NCBI GenBank assembly: GCA_031290005.1
Contig: JAITOJ010000031.1
Span: forward strand, 1 to 5,675
From: Treponema sp.
Lineage (GTDB): Bacteria; Spirochaetota; Spirochaetia; Treponematales; Treponemataceae
Length of the DNA: 5,675 nt
Direction of reading: 5' to 3'
The notes beneath the pieces were generated by a model, which saw nothing but the letters and a program-made list of their open reading frames with translations, was not told where the DNA came from and did not search any database. Shown piece after piece: positions 1-5,557 of the stretch (its first letter is position 1; each line of letters begins with the position of its first letter). The position numbers and the translations under genes are program-made.

Positions 1-368
1 TAGGACTGTCAGAGGTGTTCCGGGGCGCGCTGGCATCGGTGAAAAAAGGCCAATACGATGCGGGCTACGCCATGGGCCTGACGAGAGCCCAGGTGCTCAT
101 ACGCATAGTATTACCCCAGGCCATTCCCGTGTCCCTTCCCATGATGGGCAATATTTTTATCTCCCTGACCAAGGCGGTTTCCCTTGCTTCAATGATTGCG
201 GTGGTGGATGTGATGGTCGCCGCGGTAGTGAGCGCCAACAGCAACTACCGTTTTCTGGAAGCGTATGTCGCCGCGGCGATTATCTACTGGGCTATATGTG
301 TTGTTATTGAGCGGATCTTCTTGTGGCTCGAAAAAATCACCGGAAATACGATACGGAGGACGGCATGA
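1..368 (+). CDS. Polar amino acid ABC transporter permease, C-terminal part (5' end outside window)
   Basis: Inner-membrane permease of a binding-protein-dependent importer for polar amino acids or related solutes (HisM/GlnP/ArtM family). The frame is open from base 3 with residues GLSE before the first possible start (GTG at 15), so the gene begins upstream and that GTG is internal. The visible part holds the cytoplasmic EAA loop that docks on the ATPase: FRGALASVKKGQYDAGYAMG followed by LTRAQVLIRIVLPQA, with the conserved G and LPQA. After it come a KAVSLASM stretch matching the family's 'K-x-T/V-S-L' membrane segment and a last hydrophobic helix (about EAYVAAAIIYWAICVVIERI). It ends in a TGA that overlaps the ATG of the next gene (ATGA at 365-368), the usual arrangement for translational coupling between permease and ATPase. 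Substrate cannot be told from this fragment; the periplasmic binding protein is presumably upstream. Family assignment is firm, substrate is open. Confidence 0.93.
   Translation, partial: GLSEVFRGALASVKKGQYDAGYAMGLTRAQVLIRIVLPQAIPVSLPMMGNIFISLTKAVSLASMIAVVDVMVAAVVSANSNYRFLEAYVAAAIIYWAICVVIERIFLWLEKITGNTIRRTA
355..360 (+). promoter_or_regulatory. Ribosome binding site of the ABC ATPase gene
   Basis: GGAGGA lies four bases before ATG 365, inside the end of the permease gene. It decides the ATPase start in favour of ATG 365 over the in-frame GTG at 323, which would add 14 residues (ARKNHRKYDTEDG-type) lying inside the permease coding sequence and not typical of the family's N terminus. Confidence 0.85.
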
Positions 369-1144
369 GCGATGTGAAAAACAGTGTCATCGAAGTGCGG
401 GGATTGAAAAAATCCTATGGTAAACTTGAAGTTCTCAAGGGGATTGACTTGACCGTCAACCAGGGCGAGGTGGTTGCGCTGCTCGGCCCCAGCGGTTCCG
501 GCAAAACCACCCTGCTGCGGTGCCTCAACTTTCTGGAAAAGGCAAACACGGGAATCCTGCGCATTGAAGATGAAACGGTAGACCTGCGAAAAGTTTCCAC
601 CAAACAGATGCTCATCCTGCGCCGGAAAACCGCGATGGTGTTTCAGAACTACGACCTCTTTTTGAACAAGACCGCCCTGGAAAATGTGACCGAGGGACTT
701 ATCGTGGCCCGGAAGGTCCCCAGGGCGGAAGCTATCGCCCGGGCGGAGGCGGTGCTGAACAAAGTGGGCTTGAGCGCGAAGCTCAATTCGCGCCCCCACG
801 AGCTTTCCGGCGGCGAGCAGCAGCGGGTGGGCATAGCCCGCGCCCTGGCGGTGAACCCCGCGGTGCTTCTCTTTGACGAGCCCACGTCGGCGCTGGACCC
901 CGAAAAGGTCAACGAGATACTGGACATTATCCGGTCGGTGGCGGAAACCGGCGTTACCATGATCGTGGTTACCCACGAGATGGAATTCGCCTACGATGTG
1001 GCCGGCACGGTGGTTTTTATGGAAGCCGGAGAAATCGTGGAACAGGGAAACCCGAAACAGGTGTTCGGCAGCCCGCGGCAGGAACGGACAAAACAATTTT
1101 TGTCGCGATTCACCACGACAAAGCGGCCGGAGTACTTTATATAG
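365..1144 (+). CDS. Polar amino acid ABC transporter ATP-binding protein (GlnQ/HisP type)
   Basis: Cytoplasmic ATPase that powers the permease encoded just upstream. From ATG 365 it is 259 residues, close to the usual 240-260 for the family. All catalytic motifs are present in order: Walker A GPSGSGKTT (41-49), Q-loop VFQNYDLF (Q94), ABC signature LSGGE followed by QQR (147-154), Walker B VLLFDEP (167-173), D-loop SALD (175-178) and switch histidine in VVTHE (H204). The stretch DEPTSALDPE...VTHEMEFA and the C-terminal pattern PRQERTKQFLSRF are typical of polar amino acid importers (COG1126), including the cystine/glutamate/glutamine groups. The signature has E where LSGGQ is commonest in this subfamily; this is a tolerated variant. 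The gene overlaps the permease stop by four bases and is followed after 12 bases by a hydrolase gene, so the three are almost certainly co-transcribed. Specific substrate (cystine, glutamine, glutamate, arginine, opine) cannot be decided. Confidence 0.96.
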   Translation: MSDVKNSVIEVRGLKKSYGKLEVLKGIDLTVNQGEVVALLGPSGSGKTTLLRCLNFLEKANTGILRIEDETVDLRKVSTKQMLILRRKTAMVFQNYDLFLNKTALENVTEGLIVARKVPRAEAIARAEAVLNKVGLSAKLNSRPHELSGGEQQRVGIARALAVNPAVLLFDEPTSALDPEKVNEILDIIRSVAETGVTMIVVTHEMEFAYDVAGTVVFMEAGEIVEQGNPKQVFGSPRQERTKQFLSRFTTTKRPEYFI

Positions 1145-1145
1145 A

Positions 1146-1150
1146 AGGAA
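1146..1150 (+). promoter_or_regulatory. Ribosome binding site of the hydrolase gene
   Basis: AAGGA stands six bases before ATG 1157. It directly abuts the alternative in-frame GTG at 1151, which therefore has no room for a ribosome binding site, so ATG 1157 is the better start. Confidence 0.75.
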
Positions 1151-1156
1151 GTGAGC

Positions 1157-2206
1157 ATGAAGGCAAGAAGCATAAAGCGGGCCGGTGTGATACTGGTTGT
1201 TTTGGCGCTGGTCATTTTCGGCATTGATGTATTGTGGAGGCGTCCTATGAGGAACCATGTGTTGAGCCGCGCTTTTAACGAGATGTCCCTTGGAACCGAC
1301 GTGGAACGCTTTGCGGACTACGACCCCCGCAGGGAGCAGCGTGAACATCAGGCGAAGGGGGACACCGGACTGGGCAGTTTTGACGGCTGCGTCATTGAAG
1401 CGGTGGAAATCAGTACGCCGTCTGCCATCCTGCGGGGCTATCTCTACCTGCCGCCGGGGATAAACTCATCGTCACTTGACGAACTGGTCATCTTTTTCTC
1501 CGGCTCATCGGCCCCCAACGCCGCCGAGGTCGGGGCCGCCGCGCCGGTCTACAACCGGATGGGAGCGGCGGTACTGGGAGTCGATTACCGGGGCTGGGGG
1601 CGGAGCAACAACCGCCCCGGTCTGACGCCCGTAAACAGCGCCAACATAACAGAAGCCGGCGCATACGAAGATGCCCGCGAAATATACCGTTATGCCGTGG
1701 AAACCCTGAGCGTGCCGCCGAATCGCGTCATCCTTCATGGTTTTTCTCTGGGCGGGGCAATGGCATCCCGGACCGCCGCGAACATCGCCCGCGAGGCCGC
1801 CCGCGCCGGTAACGCCGCATCCCGTCTTGGCGGGCTGGTACTGCAAAGCTCCATCCGGGACATGACGAGCGCCGCGGCGGGTACGCTTCCCCTGCCCAAA
1901 CCGCTGGCTTATGCGGCGGGCTGGATAGGCGGCCTCCTTACCGGCGGGGACTACAACACGGCGGCGCACTTACAACGGCTGGCAAAATATGACCCCGGCA
2001 TACCCCTGCATTTCATCGGCGGCAGCAGCGCCAACGGGGACCAGCTCAGCCTGGAGATCACCGGACTGGACCGGCGTGTCCCGGCGTTTACCCAGGCAAC
2101 GTCCTACAGCGGCAGCGAGGGTCATACCAATCCGGGCGGCAGCCACGCGGTGAATTTTGGCGGAGGCTTAACTGAATTGGAACAGTTGGTTCGCGTCAGA
2201 TTTTAA
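1157..2206 (+). CDS. Membrane-anchored alpha/beta hydrolase
   Basis: Probable serine hydrolase (esterase, lipase or peptidase class; substrate unknown), 349 residues. A basic N terminus (MKARSIKR) precedes one hydrophobic segment at about residues 9-26 with no signal-peptidase or lipobox site, which suggests an N-in signal anchor with the enzyme outside the inner membrane; positive charges after the segment make the topology less certain. The fold is shown by a beta strand LVIFFSGSS (about 110-118), GVDYRGWGRS (141-150), and the nucleophile elbow GFSLGG (195-200) with S197 as nucleophile. The likely acid is D295 in the strand LHFIGG...GDQLS, and the likely base H323 (EGHTN), with H330 as a second candidate. 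The pattern YRGWGRS followed by EDAREIYRYAVETL and VILHGFSLGG resembles BEM46/ABHD-like hydrolases. It sits 12 bases behind the ABC ATPase gene and ends at a terminator-like hairpin, so it appears to be the last gene of the transporter operon. Fold is confident; substrate and physiological role are not known. Confidence 0.9.
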   Translation: MKARSIKRAGVILVVLALVIFGIDVLWRRPMRNHVLSRAFNEMSLGTDVERFADYDPRREQREHQAKGDTGLGSFDGCVIEAVEISTPSAILRGYLYLPPGINSSSLDELVIFFSGSSAPNAAEVGAAAPVYNRMGAAVLGVDYRGWGRSNNRPGLTPVNSANITEAGAYEDAREIYRYAVETLSVPPNRVILHGFSLGGAMASRTAANIAREAARAGNAASRLGGLVLQSSIRDMTSAAAGTLPLPKPLAYAAGWIGGLLTGGDYNTAAHLQRLAKYDPGIPLHFIGGSSANGDQLSLEITGLDRRVPAFTQATSYSGSEGHTNPGGSHAVNFGGGLTELEQLVRVRF

Positions 2207-2239
2207 TTTAATGAGCGGTTCGCTATTAAATATTTTTTT
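2206..2239 (+). terminator. Intrinsic terminator after the transporter-hydrolase operon
   Basis: ATTTAAT (2206-2212) and AGCG (2214-2217) pair with CGCT (2221-2224) and ATTAAAT (2225-2231), giving 11 base pairs with one bulged G at 2213 and a GTT loop. The stem is followed by A and seven Ts (2233-2239). The lower stem is A/T-only, so strength may be moderate. The hairpin begins on the last base of the hydrolase stop codon. It could also act as an attenuator for the next gene, whose ribosome binding site starts at 2242. Confidence 0.75.
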
Positions 2240-2241
2240 GC

Positions 2242-2249
2242 AAGGAGGA
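2242..2249 (+). promoter_or_regulatory. Strong ribosome binding site fused to the preceding terminator
   Basis: AAGGAGGA is a near-complete anti-16S match, five bases before ATG 2255. It starts only three bases after the T-run of the hairpin at 2206-2239, so no promoter can fit between the two. Confidence 0.85.
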
Positions 2250-2254
2250 ACCTT

Positions 2255-2776
2255 ATGGGTTTTTTTATCGCACGTTTTTCAGGGAGTAGCCTGGCCGCAG
2301 TGCTGGCGCTCATCGCTTTTGTCTTGCAGCTTCTTATCCGAAAGAAAAAGCTGCCTGTCCTTTGGATACGGATTATTTCAGGGCTAGGCGCGGCGGGCGC
2401 TTTGTATGTCCTGGGGGCCACCATCGGGAATGTGCTGAAATACCCCATCGGTGTTTCGAGCCTTATCACGATTTTCGCGCCCCTGTCGGCCTATACGCTG
2501 GCCCTGGCTGTGCATTTCGCGCTTATCTTTTTAGCCGCCAAAACGCCAAAGACGAGCCGCGTCACGTACACGACCCTGGCGGCGGCTGTTGTCGTTTCTA
2601 TCCAGCTTGCTCTCGGCCTTTTCAACCTGATCCGGAACTGGAACAACTTTACCCGAGGCAATAGTCAATTCCTCTCTATCCAGCTTGTGTATTTGGTTGT
2701 GGTCGTCATCAGCGTGGCGCTGTTTTGGATAAACTTTATCAAGACCAAAACATTTACCAGGGCGGAAAAAACATGA
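2255..2776 (+). CDS. Hypothetical polytopic membrane protein (about five TM segments)
   Basis: I do not recognise this 173-residue protein. It is very hydrophobic, with segments at about 9-28, 38-58, 66-94, 105-126 and 139-162 that read as transmembrane helices. Short basic stretches (RKKK at 29-32, KTPKTSR at 96-102, KTKTFTRAEK at 163-172) give cytoplasmic-side signals, and a polar NWNNFTRGNSQ loop lies between the last two helices. No catalytic motif, metal-binding cluster, signal peptidase site or transport signature is visible. The start is fixed by a strong ribosome binding site at 2242-2249. Its only upstream neighbour on the strand is separated by a terminator-like hairpin, so its promoter must lie within or before the hydrolase gene, or it is expressed by read-through. 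After its TGA stop the same frame stays open for 57 more codons. It could be a small accessory membrane protein for the transporter or barrel, but nothing in the sequence proves this. Confidence 0.82.
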   Translation: MGFFIARFSGSSLAAVLALIAFVLQLLIRKKKLPVLWIRIISGLGAAGALYVLGATIGNVLKYPIGVSSLITIFAPLSAYTLALAVHFALIFLAAKTPKTSRVTYTTLAAAVVVSIQLALGLFNLIRNWNNFTRGNSQFLSIQLVYLVVVVISVALFWINFIKTKTFTRAEKT

Positions 2777-2838
2777 TGTATTCCAAGTGCAAGTGCGGCC
2801 GTAGCAGCAACCGCTTTAAAAACGATCACCCCCCTTAG
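2773..2838 (+). CDS. Possible 21-residue small ORF overlapping the membrane-protein stop
   Basis: ATGATG at 2773-2778 overlaps the TGA of the membrane-protein gene (ATGA geometry) and opens a frame reading MMYSKCKCGRSSNRFKNDHP, one more P, then TAG. It is basic and has a CKC pair. Only a weak purine stretch (AGGGCGG then A-run) precedes it. This is a tentative call: such short frames are common by chance and no homologue is recognised. Confidence 0.15.
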   Translation: MMYSKCKCGRSSNRFKNDHPP

Positions 2839-2959
2839 CGGCCCAGCCGGCTTTATCCCGGAATCGGGGAACCTTGCGGTTAAAACGCAAAATCCTGGCA
2901 ATCGCTCAAACGCGATAAACCAGCAGATTAAACTTTCATCCAAAACATAGGAGAAAAAA
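2777..2959 (+). other. Intergenic leader before the barrel gene, with three small hairpins
   Basis: This 183-base gap holds no confident gene. It contains three 4-5 bp hairpins in a row: CCCG 2857-2860 with CGGG 2865-2868 (GAAT loop), TTGCG 2874-2878 with CGCAA 2886-2890 (7-base loop), and ATCGC 2901-2905 with GCGAT 2912-2916 (6-base loop). None is followed by a T-run, so they are not classical terminators. No promoter with both a convincing -35 and -10 was found, although a promoter for the barrel gene is expected here. The ribosome binding site of the barrel gene (AGGAG, 2949-2953) closes the region. Confidence 0.45.
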
Positions 2960-4327
2960 ATGGAAAAAGTGAAAACAATGGTAAAAGCGCTCGTTTTAAC
3001 GGCGCTTACGGTATCCGTAACAGGAGGGGCATTTGCCCAAACCCAGCCTGACGGATTAACTCTTGCGGGAAGTTTGCAAACCGGTTTTGAAGTACATTCC
3101 GGTGAAACAGACGTTACGGTGTTCGACCTTAACGACCCCATCTTCCTCATGCACGATGCCGATGCCAAGTCGGCATTCCGCCTGCGTTTCGGCGCCGAGT
3201 ACAAGAAGGAACTATTCGGAACAAAGCTGCGCTTTGATGTGGAAGTCCCTCATTATCCGGTAGATATATCTGCGGAGCACATAGGAGAGAAAATAGGTGA
3301 GTCGGCGCAGGATAGTTATGCTGCTAAATCACTGGATAAGAACCTCAACCTCGAAGATGCCGCTCCAAAACTCGGACTTGGCTACGCGTGGGCGAATTTC
3401 GGTTCTTTCCTCACCGTATCCGGCGGCAAAATCGTGGACAACGCTTGGGAAACGGAAGGCGACTTTGAAGACGGATATGACGGAGCGGGTTATCTGCGCT
3501 TTGAAATTAAGCCTGTCAAAGGCTTGAATTTCGGCGTTTCACTGGGGGACCACACCCGCATTTTTAACGCGATCCCGATACAATCCCTCTTCAAGAACTT
3601 GATTCTCGGCGCTAAATACGAGAATGAAGACGCGGGGTTCAGCGCGATACTTGCCGCAAAACTTGACTACGGCGAAAAGTATGAAGAGGTGTATGTTGAC
3701 GCGGCAACTGCCGGTACTTCTGATCCCGCTGGTTCTGTGCTTGGCACGCAACAGCGTATTGAGCCTTCGAAAAGTACGGATCTTATCTTCGGTGTAAAGT
3801 ATGTCGGCTTAGAGGAAAAACTTTCGCTTGCCCTTGACGGACAAATAACGCAAATCGGCGCCGAAAAAGAAAAGGTTACCGTTAAGGAAAAAGAGGAAGA
3901 GCTAAACCCCGGTTACGCCGACATCCGCTTAAGCGCGGGATACCAGATAAGCGACCCGCTTTCCGCCAGTTTGCTGGTAAAAGCGCTCTTCGCCGATGCC
4001 GTTAACGACGACGGAGAAAAGATACTTGCCGTTCCGCTTTATATTGCGCCCGGCATAACGTACAAAGTTGCGCCCTTTCTGTATGTAGGTTTTGAAGGTC
4101 GCTTCTATCTGGACAAAGTGGAAAATCTGGATGCGGTGCGCGCAAATGACGGCATTTCGCTTGACCACCAAATCGGCTATAAAGACGAAGACTTTTCATT
4201 CGCGCTCCTGCCGAACGCGGTTCTTGCTTTAAACGAACACGCCTATTTTGTGCTCTACGATGAAATCGCCTTTGAAGACGGCGATGCCCGCAACATCTTC
4301 GGCATCAACTTCAGGTGGTCGTTCTAA
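2960..4327 (+). CDS. Outer-membrane beta-barrel (porin-like) protein
   Basis: A 455-residue exported protein that most likely forms a beta-barrel in the outer membrane. The N terminus MEKVKTMVKA followed by LVLTALTVSVTGGAFA is a clear Sec signal peptide, with cleavage expected after AFA (residue 26, before Q27). The mature part alternates short amphipathic strands with charged turns (for example LRFGAEYKKELFGTKLRFDV, FLTVSGGKIV, LILGAKYENE, LSLALDGQIT, YVGFEGRFYL). It ends in NIFGINFRWSF: a terminal phenylalanine with aromatic residues at alternating positions, the usual BAM-complex recognition signal. A highly charged lysine/glutamate-rich segment at about 302-315 is probably a surface or periplasmic loop. 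The start is supported by AGGAG six bases upstream; Met7 is a weaker alternative. A terminator-like hairpin follows. Its A/T-richer codons differ mildly from those of the hydrolase. I cannot assign it to a named porin family, and its pore or substrate is unknown. Confidence 0.85.
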   Translation: MEKVKTMVKALVLTALTVSVTGGAFAQTQPDGLTLAGSLQTGFEVHSGETDVTVFDLNDPIFLMHDADAKSAFRLRFGAEYKKELFGTKLRFDVEVPHYPVDISAEHIGEKIGESAQDSYAAKSLDKNLNLEDAAPKLGLGYAWANFGSFLTVSGGKIVDNAWETEGDFEDGYDGAGYLRFEIKPVKGLNFGVSLGDHTRIFNAIPIQSLFKNLILGAKYENEDAGFSAILAAKLDYGEKYEEVYVDAATAGTSDPAGSVLGTQQRIEPSKSTDLIFGVKYVGLEEKLSLALDGQITQIGAEKEKVTVKEKEEELNPGYADIRLSAGYQISDPLSASLLVKALFADAVNDDGEKILAVPLYIAPGITYKVAPFLYVGFEGRFYLDKVENLDAVRANDGISLDHQIGYKDEDFSFALLPNAVLALNEHAYFVLYDEIAFEDGDARNIFGINFRWSF

Positions 4328-4347
4328 AACAGCGTGATGAAGTACAG

Positions 4348-4387
4348 GCCCGTTACCGCACTGTGGTGACGGGCATACTTTGTATTT
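4348..4387 (+). terminator. Probable intrinsic terminator after the barrel gene
   Basis: GCCCGT (4348-4353) pairs exactly with ACGGGC (4369-4374). The stem continues inward through TACCGC (4354-4359) against GTGGTG (4363-4368) with two G-T wobbles, giving 12 pairs closed by an ACT loop. The tail ATACTTTGTATTT is T-rich but interrupted, so termination may be incomplete. It starts 20 bases after the barrel stop codon. Confidence 0.7.
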
Positions 4388-4416
4388 GGTGAACATCATA
4401 ACAAGCCAGAGTAAGG

Positions 4417-4425
4417 AAAGGAGGA
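4417..4425 (+). promoter_or_regulatory. Strong ribosome binding site of the lipocalin-like gene
   Basis: AAAGGAGGA is placed four bases before ATG 4430 and fixes the start of that gene. With the preceding hairpin ending near 4387, only about 30 bases remain for a promoter, and I see no convincing -35/-10 pair there. Confidence 0.8.
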
Positions 4426-4429
4426 AGAT

Positions 4430-5512
4430 ATGTCCACGCGAATTCATTCAGCTCTGGGGTCAAGCCCCGAACACTACGCGAAGCTGGGTCTCAAGAAGGG
4501 CAGTATCGCGCAATGGGAAGATGGAACCCGCACCAACGCTGGAGCGCGGGGCACCTACGAATGGTGGTACTTCGATTCGCACCTGGAAGACGGCACGGCG
4601 CTGGTGCTGGTGTTCTACACCAAGCACATGATGTCCCCCAAAGGGCCGCCGGCGCCCCATGTAACCATATCCTACAAAACCGCGGACGGGTATTCTTATA
4701 CGGGCGCGTATGAGGCGCCCGGTGCGCCATTTAGCGCGGCAAAAGAACGCTGCGATGTGAAAATCGGGCCCTGTTATTTCAGGGGCAATTTGCGCGAATA
4801 CGATGTGTACTACAAGGACGACCGGGCGGAAGTGACGGTGCATCTCAAAAGCAATGTGCCCCCCTGGCGTCCGGAAACCGGCCACATCTATTTTGGCGAT
4901 AAGGACGAGCATTATTTCGCGTGGCTCCCCTCGGCGCCCGAAGGGGAAGTGGCGGCCACCGTCACCATAGACGGCAAAACCTCGGAACATACCGGCACGG
5001 GCTACCACGACCACAACTGGGGCAACATCAATATGCGCCTGGTGATGAATCACTGGTACTGGGGCCGCGCCAGAATCGGGGAGTACCGCGTTATCACCTC
5101 CTACATCTACGGTGAAAAAAAATATGGCTACAACGAATTCCCCATCTTCATGATTGCCCAGAAAGGCAAGATCCTCGCCGATGACGGCACCAAACTCACC
5201 TTTACCGCTTCCGGCGAATTCATCGAACCGGCAACCGGCAAGCCCGTACACAATTCGCTGGTCTACGAGTATGACGACGGCGGCGAGCACTACCGCGTCA
5301 GTTACACGCGGAAAAAGAGCATCGTCAACTTCAAGATGATTGAAGAACTCAAGGGATTTTTCAAGTTTCTGGCACGGCTTGCGGGTTTCGACGGCGCGTA
5401 CCACCGCTTTACCGGCGACGCGGTAGTGGAACGGATCAAAGGAGACGCGGTGGTGGAAAAACAGGAAGCCCCGGCAATCTGGGAACTGATGTACTTCGGT
5501 CACCACAGATAG
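4430..5512 (+). CDS. AttH/CrtC-superfamily lipocalin-like protein (carotenoid 1,2-hydratase-like)
   Basis: A 360-residue protein with the hallmarks of the AttH/CrtC lipocalin-like superfamily. Members with known activity add water to carotenoid double bonds (CrtC, hydroxyneurosporene synthase) or shape polyketide rings (fungal Diels-Alderases of the Fsa2/CghA type); many bacterial members have no known function. Visible signatures are YEWWYFD (43-49) followed by a strand with DGTALVLVFYTK, then GYHDHNWGN (191-199) and HWYWGRA (208-214), and a closing WELMYFG (351-357). The His/Asp/Trp cluster in GYHDHNWGN lies where the family keeps its proposed acid/base and substrate-contact residues. There is no signal peptide or membrane helix, so it is probably cytosolic. 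Length suits two lipocalin-like halves. A strong ribosome binding site fixes the start. Its neighbours are a terminator-like hairpin upstream and a convergent PIN-domain gene downstream, and no isoprenoid or polyketide gene is in view. So the superfamily is well supported, while calling it a carotenoid hydratase would be unsafe. Confidence 0.85.
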   Translation: MSTRIHSALGSSPEHYAKLGLKKGSIAQWEDGTRTNAGARGTYEWWYFDSHLEDGTALVLVFYTKHMMSPKGPPAPHVTISYKTADGYSYTGAYEAPGAPFSAAKERCDVKIGPCYFRGNLREYDVYYKDDRAEVTVHLKSNVPPWRPETGHIYFGDKDEHYFAWLPSAPEGEVAATVTIDGKTSEHTGTGYHDHNWGNINMRLVMNHWYWGRARIGEYRVITSYIYGEKKYGYNEFPIFMIAQKGKILADDGTKLTFTASGEFIEPATGKPVHNSLVYEYDDGGEHYRVSYTRKKSIVNFKMIEELKGFFKFLARLAGFDGAYHRFTGDAVVERIKGDAVVEKQEAPAIWELMYFGHHR

Positions 5513-5521
5513 ATAGATAGA
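5508..5521. repeat. Short GATA tandem repeat at the end of the lipocalin-like gene
   Basis: About three and a half copies of GATA (GATAGATAGATAGA). The first copies contain the stop codon TAG at 5510, and further TAGs at 5514 and 5518 fall in the other two frames, so all three plus-strand frames are closed within nine bases. Confidence 0.8.
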
Positions 5522-5539
5522 CAAGCGAACGGACTGAAG

Positions 5540-5557
5540 GGACACATTTACTGTGCC
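5540..5557. other. Small hairpin at the junction of two convergent genes
   Basis: GG-CACA (5540-5546, bulged A at 5542) pairs with TGTGCC (5552-5557) around a TTTAC loop that covers the stop codon of the minus-strand PIN gene. There is no T-run on either side, so terminator function for either gene is unproven. Six pairs could occur by chance. Confidence 0.3.

Noticed and set aside
323..364. GTG 323 as the start of the ABC ATPase
   Set aside because: The 14 extra residues lie inside the permease gene and lack a ribosome binding site, while ATG 365 has GGAGGA at proper spacing.
284..1348. Long minus-strand open frame (354 codons) opposite the ABC ATPase and hydrolase start
   Set aside because: It lies opposite a plus-strand gene with every ABC ATPase motif. 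Its translation has no recognisable family pattern and crosses two real genes.
1505..1969. Minus-strand open frame (154 codons) inside the hydrolase gene
   Set aside because: Arg/Gly/Ala-rich shadow caused by GC-rich codons; the plus-strand gene has an intact nucleophile elbow and fold motifs.
2177..2207. Possible promoter TTGGAA ... TTTTAA near the end of the hydrolase gene
   Set aside because: Both boxes are weak matches, and any transcript from it would run straight through the terminator hairpin; not strong enough to list.
2665..3204. Minus-strand open frame (179 codons) spanning the intergenic leader and the barrel signal peptide
   Set aside because: It overlaps two well-supported plus-strand genes and shows no family motif. 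The part over 2777-2950 is kept only as a question about an intergenic element.
4460..5545. Long minus-strand open frame (361 codons) opposite the lipocalin-like gene
   Set aside because: The plus strand carries clear AttH/CrtC signatures and a strong ribosome binding site. The minus frame is rich in repeated V/H/R residues typical of antisense shadow translation and would also overlap the start of the region between the convergent genes.
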